Part shown: positions 44,501 to 54,249 of the stretch, in pieces
How positions within the stretch are numbered: the stretch's first letter is position 1
How the letters are laid out: every line of letters begins with the position of its first letter
Assembly (NCBI GenBank): GCA_922989275.2
Contig: OV277858.1
Location: forward strand, 100,364,794 to 100,428,793
DNA from: Gari tellinella
Lineage: Eukaryota > Mollusca > Bivalvia > Cardiida > Psammobiidae
Length of the DNA stretch: 64,000 nucleotides
Direction of reading: 5' to 3'
Made by a program: the position numbers and the translations under genes
Notes under the pieces: model-generated
What the model saw: the letters and a program-made list of their open reading frames with translations, nothing else
The model's database searches: none
What the model was told of the DNA's origin: nothing

Positions 44501-44929
44501 TCGAATTACATCATGCAATTTGGATATATTGATAGAAAATACTATCGGGTATTTTAAAATGCAGAGAGTCACTATCAGATCGCCACAGAGCCCGACGTAT
44601 CTACTGATCTGCTTTGGTGGGTCATGGTGGCGCTCTAAGGTGATCTGATAGCACTCCAGTTACGATCTTGGCGATCAAGTAGCGTTCCGATGGCGACTTA
44701 GGCGATCAATTAGCGGTCTGATGGCGTTCTGGCCAGAGCGCCACGGATCTTTGTGCAGGGGAGTAAACCGACGGCGACCTTTGCGCCCATGGAGATCAGA
44801 TAGCGATCCGTTTGCGCTCAGGTAGCGCTCCTGGCGATCTAGGCGCTCTGTATGGCGACCTGCGGCGCTCTCACAGAGCGCCATAGATCGCCGTCTAGTG
44901 GAATGGGGGTATAACATTTACTATCTTGT

Positions 44930-45560
44930 TAAACACACGCAATTCGATATGCATGCATGTCACACGTATTTTAGATTATTTTCAAATAACTGAATAATAA
45001 TATAGCAGTCTGAAATTTCCACGCAGTGTATAATTTACAGTAGTATAACTTTCACTCGGCGTAAATTTCAGATAATGTTTATTACGTGGTCATATACTGA
45101 ATAAAAATGATTTTCATGCCAAATTATGTATTAAGTGTAGTTTGTACAATCATGTTAAACGCACGCAAGACGGTACAATATAAAGTGTAATATTTACGTA
45201 AATGTTAAACGCATGGAGGCTAGTATGCGTGCATGCCACACGCATGTTAGATTCTTTCAATTACCGTACCTAGATAGCATCAACAGATAAACAGTACGCA
45301 ATCATATTATTTTGTGGATCTCACTCAGTGTAAAATTTACAATTGTGTATATTTTACACAGCGTAAAATGCATGTCATGTATACAGGTAATCTTTAAACG
45401 CACGCATGGCGGTATGCGTGCATGTTGCACGTATTTTGGATGGTTTCAATTATTAACTTATAGTATTTAATGTTTACAGTGTGAAATGTATGTGTAATTC
45501 ACGCATTGTTAAGTTTACAATCGTGTAAATTTCACGCAGCGTAAAACTAGGACAGGGTAT
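44930..45560. repeat. Degenerate ~200-bp tandem repeat
   Basis: GTTAAACGCACGCA-like starts, GTATGCGTGCATG, CACACGTATTTTAGAT and GTGTAAATTTCACGCAGCGT recur three to four times at about 44930, 45150-45205 and 45390. The last block is incomplete. Confidence 0.6.
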
Positions 45561-45702
45561 AGTACGGGTGTATAGGTAAATTTTGTGCGCTGAACCGTGA
45601 CTGAGCTTTTCTATTTATAGAAGTTGCAACCATTCCATGTTATGGGTAAGTTAGGTTTCAAACCTTAACTTGATATTTAAAATAAGATTTTGATATATAT
45701 TA

Positions 45703-45790
45703 GTCATCGTGGTCGAGATAGTAGAGTAGTTGCTGCACGTGCAATAGTGTTTTGCTGAGTAAGGTCATGAGTTCGATACCCGGTGGATGC
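45703..45790 (+). tRNA. tRNA-like sequence (SINE head)
   Basis: A-box-like TGGTCGAGATAG and B-box GAGTTCGATACCC at SINE spacing. The long, unpaired middle excludes a working tRNA. Confidence 0.4.
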
Positions 45791-46096
45791 TGTTTTATTT
45801 ATGTTTTTGGTTTGGAAAGGTATTTTTTATACTTTATATGACGATAACCACAAGGAAACTATAGTAACTGATAAGTATTTAAAAAAAATACATTATTCAA
45901 TTTCTTAGTACATTTCAGTATAACCACATTGTTAAAACTAAAGATTCTACTACGTAAGACAGAACCATCGGATCAATAGTCTAAATTCCATGATACATTT
46001 AGCATATATGTTGAACAATTCAAATAAGTAATTATTTGAAAATTAATGCAATAAAACATAAAAATTAATTATAATTTTAAAATAAAATAAAATAAT

Positions 46097-46190
46097 TCCT
46101 ATCGGGAATCGAACCCACAGCCTTTTACCCTATTGCAAGTACCCATACAATAAGGCTTACACGCGACCTATTTACTCTACTCTAACTCGA
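46097..46190 (-). tRNA. tRNA-like sequence (SINE head)
   Basis: The minus strand carries B-box GGGTTCGATTCCC with a GTAGAG-type A-box region upstream. Stems are incomplete. Confidence 0.4.
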
Positions 46191-47150
46191 TTATTGATTT
46201 AGTTTCAAGACACAAGGCACACTATCCTTAGTATACCATGAAAGGTAGGTAAGTCCTGATCGAATTCATGGTTTGTGGTGCGTTTTACCTCTACGGGTGG
46301 ACTCGTCCTAAAGGTCACGGCTCACGTGTCAAAATCCGACTATACATGGCCACGTTTTTAAAGTAACTGATTTACACGTAAAGGAGTCCAACTCGTTTTA
46401 CAAATATTGTTTTTTATAAAAGTGGTATGCAATGAGCGTCGGTGTACTTATGTACTTGTTATTATAAAGATACAAACACGTGCATACGCTGACTCAACTA
46501 AAACGCTTTATACGCACTGGGCCAGGTGTGCATTGTAAACAGTTTAGGACCTGACAAGACGTTGCATTTTTAAAACATTTTTGACTAGTGTTGTTTCAAT
46601 GTTATTTGCACAATTGTAAATCCAACCTGTATTGAATGAAATCTAAACCTCCTTAATCTAGAACTCTCTTTAAATCGAACTGCTTCAGGACTTTTCCCTT
46701 CTATAATAGGGGCCAATAACAGTTGACTTCCCAATTGCATACAACCTTTTTTCCAATTTTGGTGAAAGACTTTCCCGAAAATGCAATGCATTATATGATT
46801 CTCACGAACAAGAGGATAAACTACATTAGAAATGTCCTATTCTATTACCAGTCCTGTTTAAATGATAAACAACTTTGTTTTTAAATATTTAGTTAAAACA
46901 ACTTTCTTTTTTCTGTATTTAAGTAGATTTTAGTTTTCTAAGTGTCTTGAATGTCAGTTTACTTTCCCAATTTGGCCGAAAATTGCGTTTGAATTTCCCA
47001 ACATAAAAGGCGAAGGCCTGTTCCCGTTTTTAAGAAAAACAACAACCATAAAACGGCCATTTGTTTACTTTATACGGAGGGGTTTGAATTTTAAATATTT
47101 CAACGTATATCTAAGTGTAACTCTTTCTAGGTCAGGACGTCATCTATTTT
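46191..47150. other. No gene recognised
   Basis: AT-rich. A left-arm hairpin fragment (AACAGTTTAGGACCTGACAA) lies at 46537-46566. Frames show no motif. Confidence 0.35.
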
Positions 47151-47300
47151 AAGCAGCGTTACGCGGCGTCTGATCTGAATTCAAGCTGTTTGCAAGTGTA
47201 AACCAGTTTCCCTCCCTATAACGACGATCTCCAAACATCACATGCAAACTTTGCCTCCAATTGGATGTCGGTGTTGAGAGGGAGCACTGTTCATACCTTT
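47151..47300. mobile_element. Partial MITE of the 34479/50869 family
   Basis: A hairpin right arm GCGGCGTCTGATCTGAATTC then AAGCTGTTTGC, followed by TTCCCTCCCTATAACGACGA and the terminus GAGAGGGAGCACTGT. The left half is missing. Confidence 0.55.
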
Positions 47301-47353
47301 TTCAGGGCTGCCATTTCTCCGGATTTTTCCTAAGTCTTCGGATTTTTATCCTA

Positions 47354-47450
47354 GCAGATGGTAGCTTAAAACAGGCTAAAAATAAAAGCAGAATGCACCT
47401 TAAGGCGCCTTTTGCTTTACTTTCAACCTGTTTTAAGCAGTCATGTATCT
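47354..47450. repeat. Second hairpin family, copy c
   Basis: AGATGGTAGCTTAAAACAGG and CCTGTTTTAAGCAGTCATGT arms, loop GCACCTTAAGGCGCC. Confidence 0.65.
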
Positions 47451-47907
47451 TCAAAACAAGAAACAGACTATGGGGTAAAGGTACGATTAGTAAACTTCCA
47501 TGATCGCATCTGAAAAATTGAAACTTTGAAATCTTAGGAATTTTATTATCAACTTATGGCAGCCCTGCTATTTCGTTCATAGTTCTGTGTCAGTCATATT
47601 TTTCTCTACAGTAGATATCACGAAATCATTGTCCTGAAAGTTGAGATGAAAAATTGAACCTTCTGAAGCTTAAAGTAGGATAATACTCGGGCTCGGTAAT
47701 TCTCTGTGACAACACTATACCTAAGCCAAATTAAAATTAAAGGGACTCGCAACCAAAAGGTGTATTTGCACAATTAAATGAAATACTCAAATAAAAGCAA
47801 ATGTGAATCTTTATCGTGCATCTGGTATCATGATCAGTTTTTAAAATATCCTCAAGAAAAGTAATCAAATCTTAGCTTTTAGTTATTTTCCATTGCTTTT
47901 TTAAATC

Positions 47908-48135
47908 GAAGGGGTATTCGGATATCGCACCCGCTTCTCACTAATGCGGTATCGAGTTCGATCCCGGGTCGGGGCAGTATGTGAGAGAGTACATTTGTCG
48001 ACCGTCCGAACACGTGGGGTTTCTCTGGCCACTCCGGTTTCCTCCCACAAAATGACCAAATATGCCACCATTCGAGCCATTGAGAGTGAATTGCCCTTAG
48101 TTGTTAGAACTTGTTTCAATAAATAAAATTTAAAC
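47908..48135 (+). mobile_element. tRNA-derived SINE
   Basis: A head with B-box GAGTTCGATCCCGGG, a conserved-type body TTTCTCTGGCCACTCCGGTT then TCCTCCCACAAAATG (a block shared by many animal SINEs), and a tail AACTTGTTTCAATAAATAAA. About 230 bp, apparently complete. The 67-90 codon frames here are artefacts. Confidence 0.75.
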
Positions 48136-48651
48136 AAAAACAAAAAGCGTTTTCAAATCCGTTTAAAGACGGATTGAATCCATTTCAACTCAATTGAAAC
48201 CGTTCGCACATGATATTGAATAGGGGGTTAATATCCTGATCAGACGCCGAGTTACTCTGCGTTTTAACAGGATCAAAACTCTTTTGTCATCATCTTCTAT
48301 AATCATAATCTATAACAACAGCAGAATCTGTATGAAATTGTCTATGTGAATAATGTTACATTGCTACAGTCAATACTCTGATATGTTCTCTAGGTTACGT
48401 TTTGTTTTGGTAGAGGGCGTTGTCGTCTGAGTTTCTGTACAGTGATGTGTTGTTAGAACTGTTATTTTCATATAGACTCGAATATGTTCTCTATGTTTCG
48501 TTTCGCTAGTGGGCTCAGTGATGTGTTAAGGTGGTTCGACAGCGGGCGGCCCGCATCTCGAGTTCCAGAAATGCTGATGACTTTCACCTGATCTTTGCGG
48601 CACGTGCTTATAGTAGAAAATTTAGATAAAGAAAAGTTTGATCTGCTTCAG

Positions 48652-48735
48652 TGTCGTCTCTGTTAGCGCAGTTGATACGGTGATTGACTTGCAATCCATA
48701 GGTTCTAGGTTCGATTCCCACTCGCTTCAAAACTT
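48652..48735 (+). tRNA. tRNA-like sequence, Ala-TGC-like loop
   Basis: A-box TAGCGCAGTTG matches the consensus and B-box GGTTCGATTCC is good. The anticodon stem ATTGA/TCCAT pairs at four of five positions around loop CTTGCAA (TGC). A T run follows. The acceptor ends do not pair, so probably a pseudogene or SINE head. Confidence 0.45.
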
Positions 48736-48891
48736 TTTTTTTTTTAACAAATTGTCCGATTTTAGTGACTAGTCAATTCATAACGCAGTGATCAAAGGAC
48801 AGGCTATGTTTAGTCTATTAATAATGAATAATATCAGATGCAAGTATAGTCAAGTGACAGCTAAATTTGTGAGGATTTATAGCCTATATAA

Positions 48892-48985
48892 CAGATGGCA
48901 GCTTAACACAGGACAAAAGTAATGCTAAAAGATAGACCCTAAAGGAGCTTTTATACATTACTTTTGTTATGCATTAAGCAGTCAC
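48892..48985. repeat. Second hairpin family, copy d
   Basis: Arms CAGCTTAACACAGGACAAAA-GTAATG and CATTACTTTTGTTATGCATT-AAGC, loop ACCCTAAAGGAGC. Here TTTTGTCC replaces the TTTCAACC of copies a-c, and the other arm differs in step. Confidence 0.65.
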
Positions 48986-49139
48986 TTGCCTTTAAAGATC
49001 TAAAGGCTACCGTATTCAATGGTCCCTTATTACAGATTTGACTTATGGTATTATTTAGAGCTGACGGCATTTTAAAGTTGAACTCAAGCGAGGTTACTCG
49101 TTTTGTGTTAAGATTTTGTCAGAATTTCAGGAAATCATG

Positions 49140-50160
49140 TACAGTATAACCTCTGTTGGTCGACACCTCTCTTGACCGGAAACCTCTGTTATCCGACCCT
49201 GCTGTTTGGTCCCGGCAGTTTCCCTATTTGTTTTATGTAACCAAACTCTCTCTTGATCGGATCCTCTGTTAACCGTTATCCGACATACCTTGACGGTCCG
49301 ATGAAGGCAAATTAGAGGTTGTTCACACCTCGTTATCCGACGGTATGCTGACCTGTGGTCATTGACAGCGACTATGTACGTGCAGGTGATAATGACACAC
49401 ATCGCTCGGATGGCCGTGTAAAACACAGTGTGTTGTTTTAACAGTGAGTGAATGATATGAGGGTTAATAAGATAACTTAAGCCAACAATTGTATAAGCAG
49501 TGTCGCAGTGCCGAAAACCCAACTCATCCATCCTTTCCATTAATGGCTAAACATGATTTCGTGTTTAAATTGCACAGGTGTCCTCACTGTCAACATGAGA
49601 AAGTGAGAAATATATATCTAATTCGCCCTCCGCATAATTCGAGGTCTATATCAATAGTCGCAGGCGTAAAAATATATGCTAAAGTTATATTGAGAGAAAA
49701 TAAATACATTCATGCGATTTGAAGTTTTTGTTAATTTCCAGCGAGTTCGACCTAACGACAGTGGACTATACTTGTACATAAAATGTAAATACGAATATGC
49801 CGATGTTTTCATCGAACCCTTGATATGTACATGCGTGTTTACTTCCGATTTTACACTATATATACACGCTTTATGCCTACTGTAGTTTAAAGGAATAATG
49901 AGAAGAACAGTGTAGATCCGGACCAGGTGACTCTTAGTTTAATCTGGAACGATCTGATCAGGATATATGCTGTATGCTGCAGTCATACATATTTAACATG
50001 TCGGTTGGCATCGAGGAATTCCCCTCGCAGCGAAAAATGGACTGAATCTTTGGGTGTGTAAACTTGTGAATGTAGGCATAATTCCGTTAACCGACACCCT
50101 CTCTTAACCGACTTACAAACGTGGAACCATGGGGTGTCGGATAACAGAGGTTATACTATA
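49140..50160. mobile_element. Pogo/Tigger-like non-autonomous element
   Basis: The ends TACAGTATAACCTCTGTTGG and GATAACAGAGGTTATACTAT-A are inverted repeats next to TA. Subterminal words TTATCCGAC/GTCGGATAA and TTAACCGAC recur inside. No transposase. It also holds a LINE tail (49497-49535) and a decayed hairpin (49909-49979). Confidence 0.75.
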
Positions 50161-50785
50161 TAAAATGTAAATTCTACTGTAGATTTTCATTAAATTTTTT
50201 GTGACTAATAGAATTTAGTTATATCTATCTAATAAGAGTAAAATTAGTGTATGTTAAACAGCTAGATTTTTTGTAATTTGATATTTTCAGAATTTGACTT
50301 TTTTAAAACATTGATATTTCAAGAAAATATGTCATGAAATACTTTTGTTTGCCCAATATCTTATAGTCCATGTACAGTTTACTTGAATGTACAGAAATTA
50401 TTGAGTTATATCATTCTATAAAGAAAATATTCCTGTTTATTAAAAAAGGAGCTTTTCTTGACAAAAAGTCCTGTCAGAAAAAAACGGCACTGTCACTTTT
50501 TTTTTATTTTAACGATGTTTCACTCTCCATATGGTATATTTCAATTTAATCAAGGTTTCAAAGAATTCTAACACAGAATAAGCTGACCCGCGAACCACCT
50601 TAAGAGATAAACTATTTCTGTACAGTCAACTCTTTCGCTGCAAAATTTAATCGTCTGCTTTAACCCTCTTACCGCCAAAATATCGTCTGCATTGGTTTGA
50701 TTAAGTTGGGTTCTACGGCACCGCGAGGCATGAAATGGAAGTCATACTAAGGGCTGTTTTGACTGAAGAAATGTCGATACGAGTG

Positions 50786-50818
50786 TCGCGGCGTCTGATC
50801 AGGATCAAAACTGTTTGA
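50786..50818. repeat. Hairpin fragment H17 (right arm)
   Basis: GCGGCGTCTGATCAGGATCA then AAACTGTTTG: a right arm only. Confidence 0.5.
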
Positions 50819-50868
50819 AAGTGTTTGGCGACGTTGACATTGAAATACTTAAATTTGAGTTTTACGGA

Positions 50869-51232
50869 TACAGCGCTCCCACTCTACAATGACATCCAAT
50901 GGGAGACGAAAAATGTGTGCGTTGTTCGGAGGGAGTCGTTATAGGGAGGGAAATTGGCTCACTTTTGTAAACAGCTTGAATCTAGATCAGTGGCCGCGTA
51001 ACGCGGCGTCTGATCTGGATTCAAGCTGTTTGTCACTCGTTATTAAGTTTTTTATGTCAAAATGTCCATTATGTATCTTTGAGAAAAACAGCAGACGGCA
51101 ATTTTAAGCAGACGGCATTGTAGCCGTGAATAAGTTGAACACATGATTGTCCTGTTGAGGGAACAATGGAAAATGTCGCTGCAAGGAGGGAGTCGTTGAT
51201 TGGAGGGCCGTTGTAGAGAGGGAACACTGTAT
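50869..51232. mobile_element. MITE with hairpin H18
   Basis: The ends TACAGCGCTCCCACTCTACA and TGTAGAGAGGGAACACTGTA are inverted repeats. The interior is an inverted copy of that at 34479-34808 (GGAGGGAGTCGTTATAGGGA). Hairpin H18 (50967-51032) pairs TTGAATCTAGATCAG with CTGATCTGGATTCAA. Confidence 0.75.
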
Positions 51233-51646
51233 AATAGTGTATATGCAATGTTACCTCACTTACAGGTCTGTATACGTTGTAAACTGTAAAAATAGAATGC
51301 CAGGTCGGAAAAAATACTAATAGCTTTTTTAATACATGAAGGATCGATCTGTCATAGGTCTTTCCACCCCTGATAAAGAAGTGTATGTAAATATTGCAAC
51401 ATTCTTAAAATGGGCTAGTCCATGTACTTAACCCCGTCAGTGACGCCATGAAGCTGTTTAACACTCGTATCGACATTTCTTCAGTCAAAACAGCGCTTAC
51501 AACCTTTAATCTAACTTTGAAACGTGCCTTGCAGACAACAATACTGAAGAAGACAAAGCGGTGAGAGGGTAAAATCTCCCAAATACTTTGATTATGAAAG
51601 GGTTGAATATTTCGACACATGCCACTATACCACTTAACTGCGGTAC
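51233..51646. other. No gene recognised
   Basis: Non-coding. The short frame overlapping 51405-51686 shows no motif and runs into the LINE tail. Confidence 0.35.
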
Positions 51647-52040
51647 ACCGAATGAATGAATGGTGTTTTACGGTCCATCGACACAAAATGATAATTTAGA
51701 ACCGAATAAATAATGACGATATTAGATTACGTCAATGTCAGTCCCGATCCCCGGGAAAGTAAACAAAATATGGACAAAACATAATCAACATACTAATATT
51801 CATCTTTTTAAAAAATATAACATTTCAAATTTTATAATATAAATTAATGGCTTTTAAAAATTCAAGTATTTTATAAACGTCTACAAATTCAAAAAGTTCC
51901 CGCAGGGAATCTGCCTGAAAGAACCTACATTTTTTGTATTTCTAATCAAAGTTAAATCAGCACAATCAATAAGAATGTGCTGAATTGTGTAAGGTTCAAA
52001 ACAAAATAAACATTCTGGTTGAGGGATTAAAGAAAGTTTC
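51647..52040 (-). mobile_element. LINE 3' end, copy A (5'-truncated)
   Basis: The minus strand reads CFEPYTIQHILIDCADL, the C-terminal zinc-knuckle-like part of the I/Nimb-like LINE ORF2, then a 3' UTR ending TTTTGTGTCGATGGACCGTA-AAACACCATTCATTCATTC. The ATTC-repeat tail marks the true 3' end. Same family as copies B, C and the element at 1-506. Confidence 0.8.
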
Positions 52041-52142
52041 TTGTCAAATATGAAGACGAGAAATATAATTTCATTTGTTTGTTTAGTTTACTTGTTCATT
52101 AGATATAAACATATTTCTAATGAAACATTATTGTTCTTTCAG

Positions 52143-52557
52143 ACGCTGACAATCCTAGTGAGTTTGTTAGGCAACAGGAAAGTTCATTTCAACAAGCTAT
52201 GTGTACATAAATATTCACAGAACGCTGCAGGAAATATGGAGGAAGAGTTGTGTATGCATTTGCATCACAAAATGGAGCCAATGCATATGTGCATTTATAT
52301 CTACAACACCATGAGTCAGACATACATTTTAGGTAGTTTGTTGCATGAATTGGTACACTGTTTTGTGATAACCAATGTACAATGTAATTGGTGGACATAC
52401 CGAGGAATGGTTAGATACTACAAACAAATTAATAATATTAAGTAACAATTTCACTAATGAATTACCGGTGATAGACAGTGTTAGACATAATCTGTGTGCA
52501 GCGACCTATGGCTCTAATTTCTGTGATCAGTTCAATTCTGTGAGGAATTTACAATAG
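52143..52557 (+). pseudogene. Unrecognised multi-exon protein family: exon-3/4-like fragment, copy 1
   Basis: A splice-acceptor-like TTGTTCTTTCAG precedes DADNPSEFVRQQESSFQQAM. After a one-base shift near 52205 follow RCRKYGGRVVYAFASQNGAN, AYVHLYLQHHES, a degraded GTLFCDNQC, and in another frame GGHTEEWLDTTNKLIILSNN, FTNELPVIDSVRHNLCAATY, GSNFCDQFNSVRNLQ and a stop. A diverged copy at 58120-58352 plus 59915-60056 preserves the same order, which supports a real ancestral protein. I do not recognise it; no catalytic motif is visible. Confidence 0.5.
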
Positions 52558-52674
52558 AGAATTTACAATAGTGATGTTATAAGGAATGTTTTTAAGTAAG
52601 TGATTCGAAGTTTACAGTAACGCTCACTTATTGAGAAATTCGTGTAAATATTTGGTAAAAAACTTTGCCATTTG

Positions 52675-53095
52675 TCATTTACAGCCGAATAAATAATGAC
52701 GATATTGAATATTAAACGATTTTAAATAATAGATTCAGTCAATGTCAGTCCCGATCAACGGGGAAATAAACAAAATATGGACAAAACTAAAAGGTATCTT
52801 TAAAAAAATAATTTATCAAATTTTAAAATTTCAAGTATTTTATATATGTCTAAATTCCAAACAGTTCCCTCAGGGAATATGTTTCGAACTAAAGTTAAAT
52901 CGGCACAGTCAATAAGAATGTGCTGAATTGTATAAGGCTCAAAACAAGATAAAACATTCTGGTTGAACCTCAAGATTTAACAAATAAGAATGTGTAATAT
53001 AAGAATGTCCAATTCTCAATCTAGCTAAAACTACCCCATCCGGCGAATCGACCGGCATAAGTTCAAACTTTCACCTAATACAGGTTTAATGGCAT
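52675..53095 (-). mobile_element. LINE 3' end, copy B (5'-truncated)
   Basis: The minus strand reads NLMPVDSPDGVVLARLRIGH, SYITHSYLLNLEVQPECF, then in another frame CFEPYTIQHILIDCADLTLV and the 3' UTR shared with copy A. The UTR is shortened at about 52680. Confidence 0.8.
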
Positions 53096-53198
53096 GAAGT
53101 GTGTTGTTACTGGACACAAAACGTGTGTTTAAAAATTGTACTTCGTGATGTTATTGTTGCTGTATGCTTTTAATGTGTATACTATCATTTTTGTGATA

Positions 53199-53860
53199 GA
53201 ATGGCTCTCGAGTACGTAAAGGAACAAGAGATAGAGGGTGCTATAAAGGTTCTCCTATTCGATGATGACACGGACGTGTTGGCCCAAACCTGTGAAGACG
53301 ATGGAGATTGGAACCCACTCATTAAATAAAAGGGTGGCAGAGAAGAAACATTTCCTGGTGAAGAAGACACATATAGAATCATCCATCAGTCAACACCTGT
53401 CATAGATATGAGGTCCTACACTAAAGTTTATTTATTTGTTTGTCATTTGTTTCAGATATGTGGATTTCTTCAAGGTGTAATAGGTAACAGACATGTTATG
53501 TTTGAAAACCTGGATATTATTGTGAATGACACTGAGATTAAACGTGATCATGAGACACTTTATAGAGAAACATGTTTTATAGATTGCATTCTATATAAAA
53601 TAGAGTCAGCACATAAGACGTAACAGATCTACGTTAGTTATGATATAACGCATGCTTTGACACTAAATCATGATCATGGCGAAGTTTGGTTGTTAACCTA
53701 TGGATATCTTTTTGGTTTAGTTTCTGAAAACATACATGATTACATGTATAAAGATCTAACAAATTAACAGTTTATGTCTTGTTGGGCAGGACAAAATGTC
53801 AAATTCAATATAAATGCACCAGTCTTTTTCAATAGAACTTATGGAATACAAATTATAAGT
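53199..53860 (+). pseudogene. Unrecognised multi-exon protein family: exon-1/2 fragment, copy I
   Basis: From the ATG at 53201: MALEYVKEQEIEGAIKVLLF, DDDTDVLAQTCEDDGDWNPL, a stop near 53328, then EETFPGEEDTYRI and TPVIDMRSYT. A splice acceptor TTGTCATTTGTTTCAG at about 53440-53455 leads to ICGFLQGVIGNRHVMFENLD, IIVNDTEIKRDHETLYRET, CFIDCILYKIESAHKT, stop, then NHDHGEVWLLTYGYLFGLVS and VKFNINAPVFF. The partner copy at 62730-63640 aligns throughout. Compared with it, about 265 bases are missing between MRSYT and the acceptor. Acidic N-terminus; otherwise no known domain. Confidence 0.5.
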
Positions 53861-53869
53861 TTTAATTAT

Positions 53870-54020
53870 GTGTGCGTGTGTGTGTGTGTTATTTTAAAAA
53901 AAATAAAAAGTTGAAAATTGAAAAAAAAGAAAGAAAAGAAAAAAATTGAAAAATTAAAAATATATATTAAATTTTAAGATAATAAAATTAAAAGCAATTA
54001 AAAGAAAAAGAGGCATTTGC
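53870..54020. repeat. A-rich low-complexity tract after exon 2, copy I
   Basis: GTGTGTGTGT followed by AAAAATTGAAAA-type sequence. The same arrangement follows the partner copy at 63650-63800. An acceptor-like TTTTTCCTTCATATAG at about 54168-54183 leads to GGCTAGGCAGTGCTGACAAT, which resembles the start of the exon at 52143. Confidence 0.6.
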
Positions 54021-54249
54021 CCAAAATAAACACAAAGAAAAGAAACTATAGCGGGGAAATCTATGCGTTTGGCAAATCGCCTGATGAGACTCATTGAGGG
54101 GTCGAAATAGTTTTATTTTGAATTATTTTCAAACATGTTTCATTTACTTACTGTGTTTACATGCTTTTTTTCCTTCATATAGGCTAGGCAGTGCTGACAA
54201 TCCTCTTCTTTATTGTGTTCATCACATCCGCTAAACTATGAAATCCTTA

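Larger units (their letters stand above)
43601..44910. mobile_element. TIR element with GCGATC/GCGCTC subterminal repeats
   Basis: The ends ACCCCATTTCACTAGACGGC and GCCGTCTAGTGGAATGGGGG-T are inverted repeats, flanked by AT on both sides (43599-43600, 44911-44912). About 350 bases at each end are packed with short words such as GATGGCGA, GCGATC, GCGCTC and AGCGCC in both orientations. No transposase frame. A hAT-like MITE sits inside. Superfamily not assigned. Confidence 0.75.
48526..50603. mobile_element. ~2.1-kb TTAA-flanked element, with other elements nested inside
   Basis: The ends TTAAGGTGGTTCG and CGAACCACCTTAA are perfect inverted repeats including TTAA on both sides. No transposase frame. 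The interior includes a tRNA-like sequence, a hairpin copy and a 1-kb pogo-like element. TTAA targets fit piggyBac or Kolobok; the ends do not decide. Confidence 0.65.

Noticed and set aside
49489..49722. 77-codon frame with a CPHC-like pair inside the pogo-like element
   Set aside because: It starts in a LINE tail motif, has only one Cys pair, and no transposase or helix-turn-helix feature.
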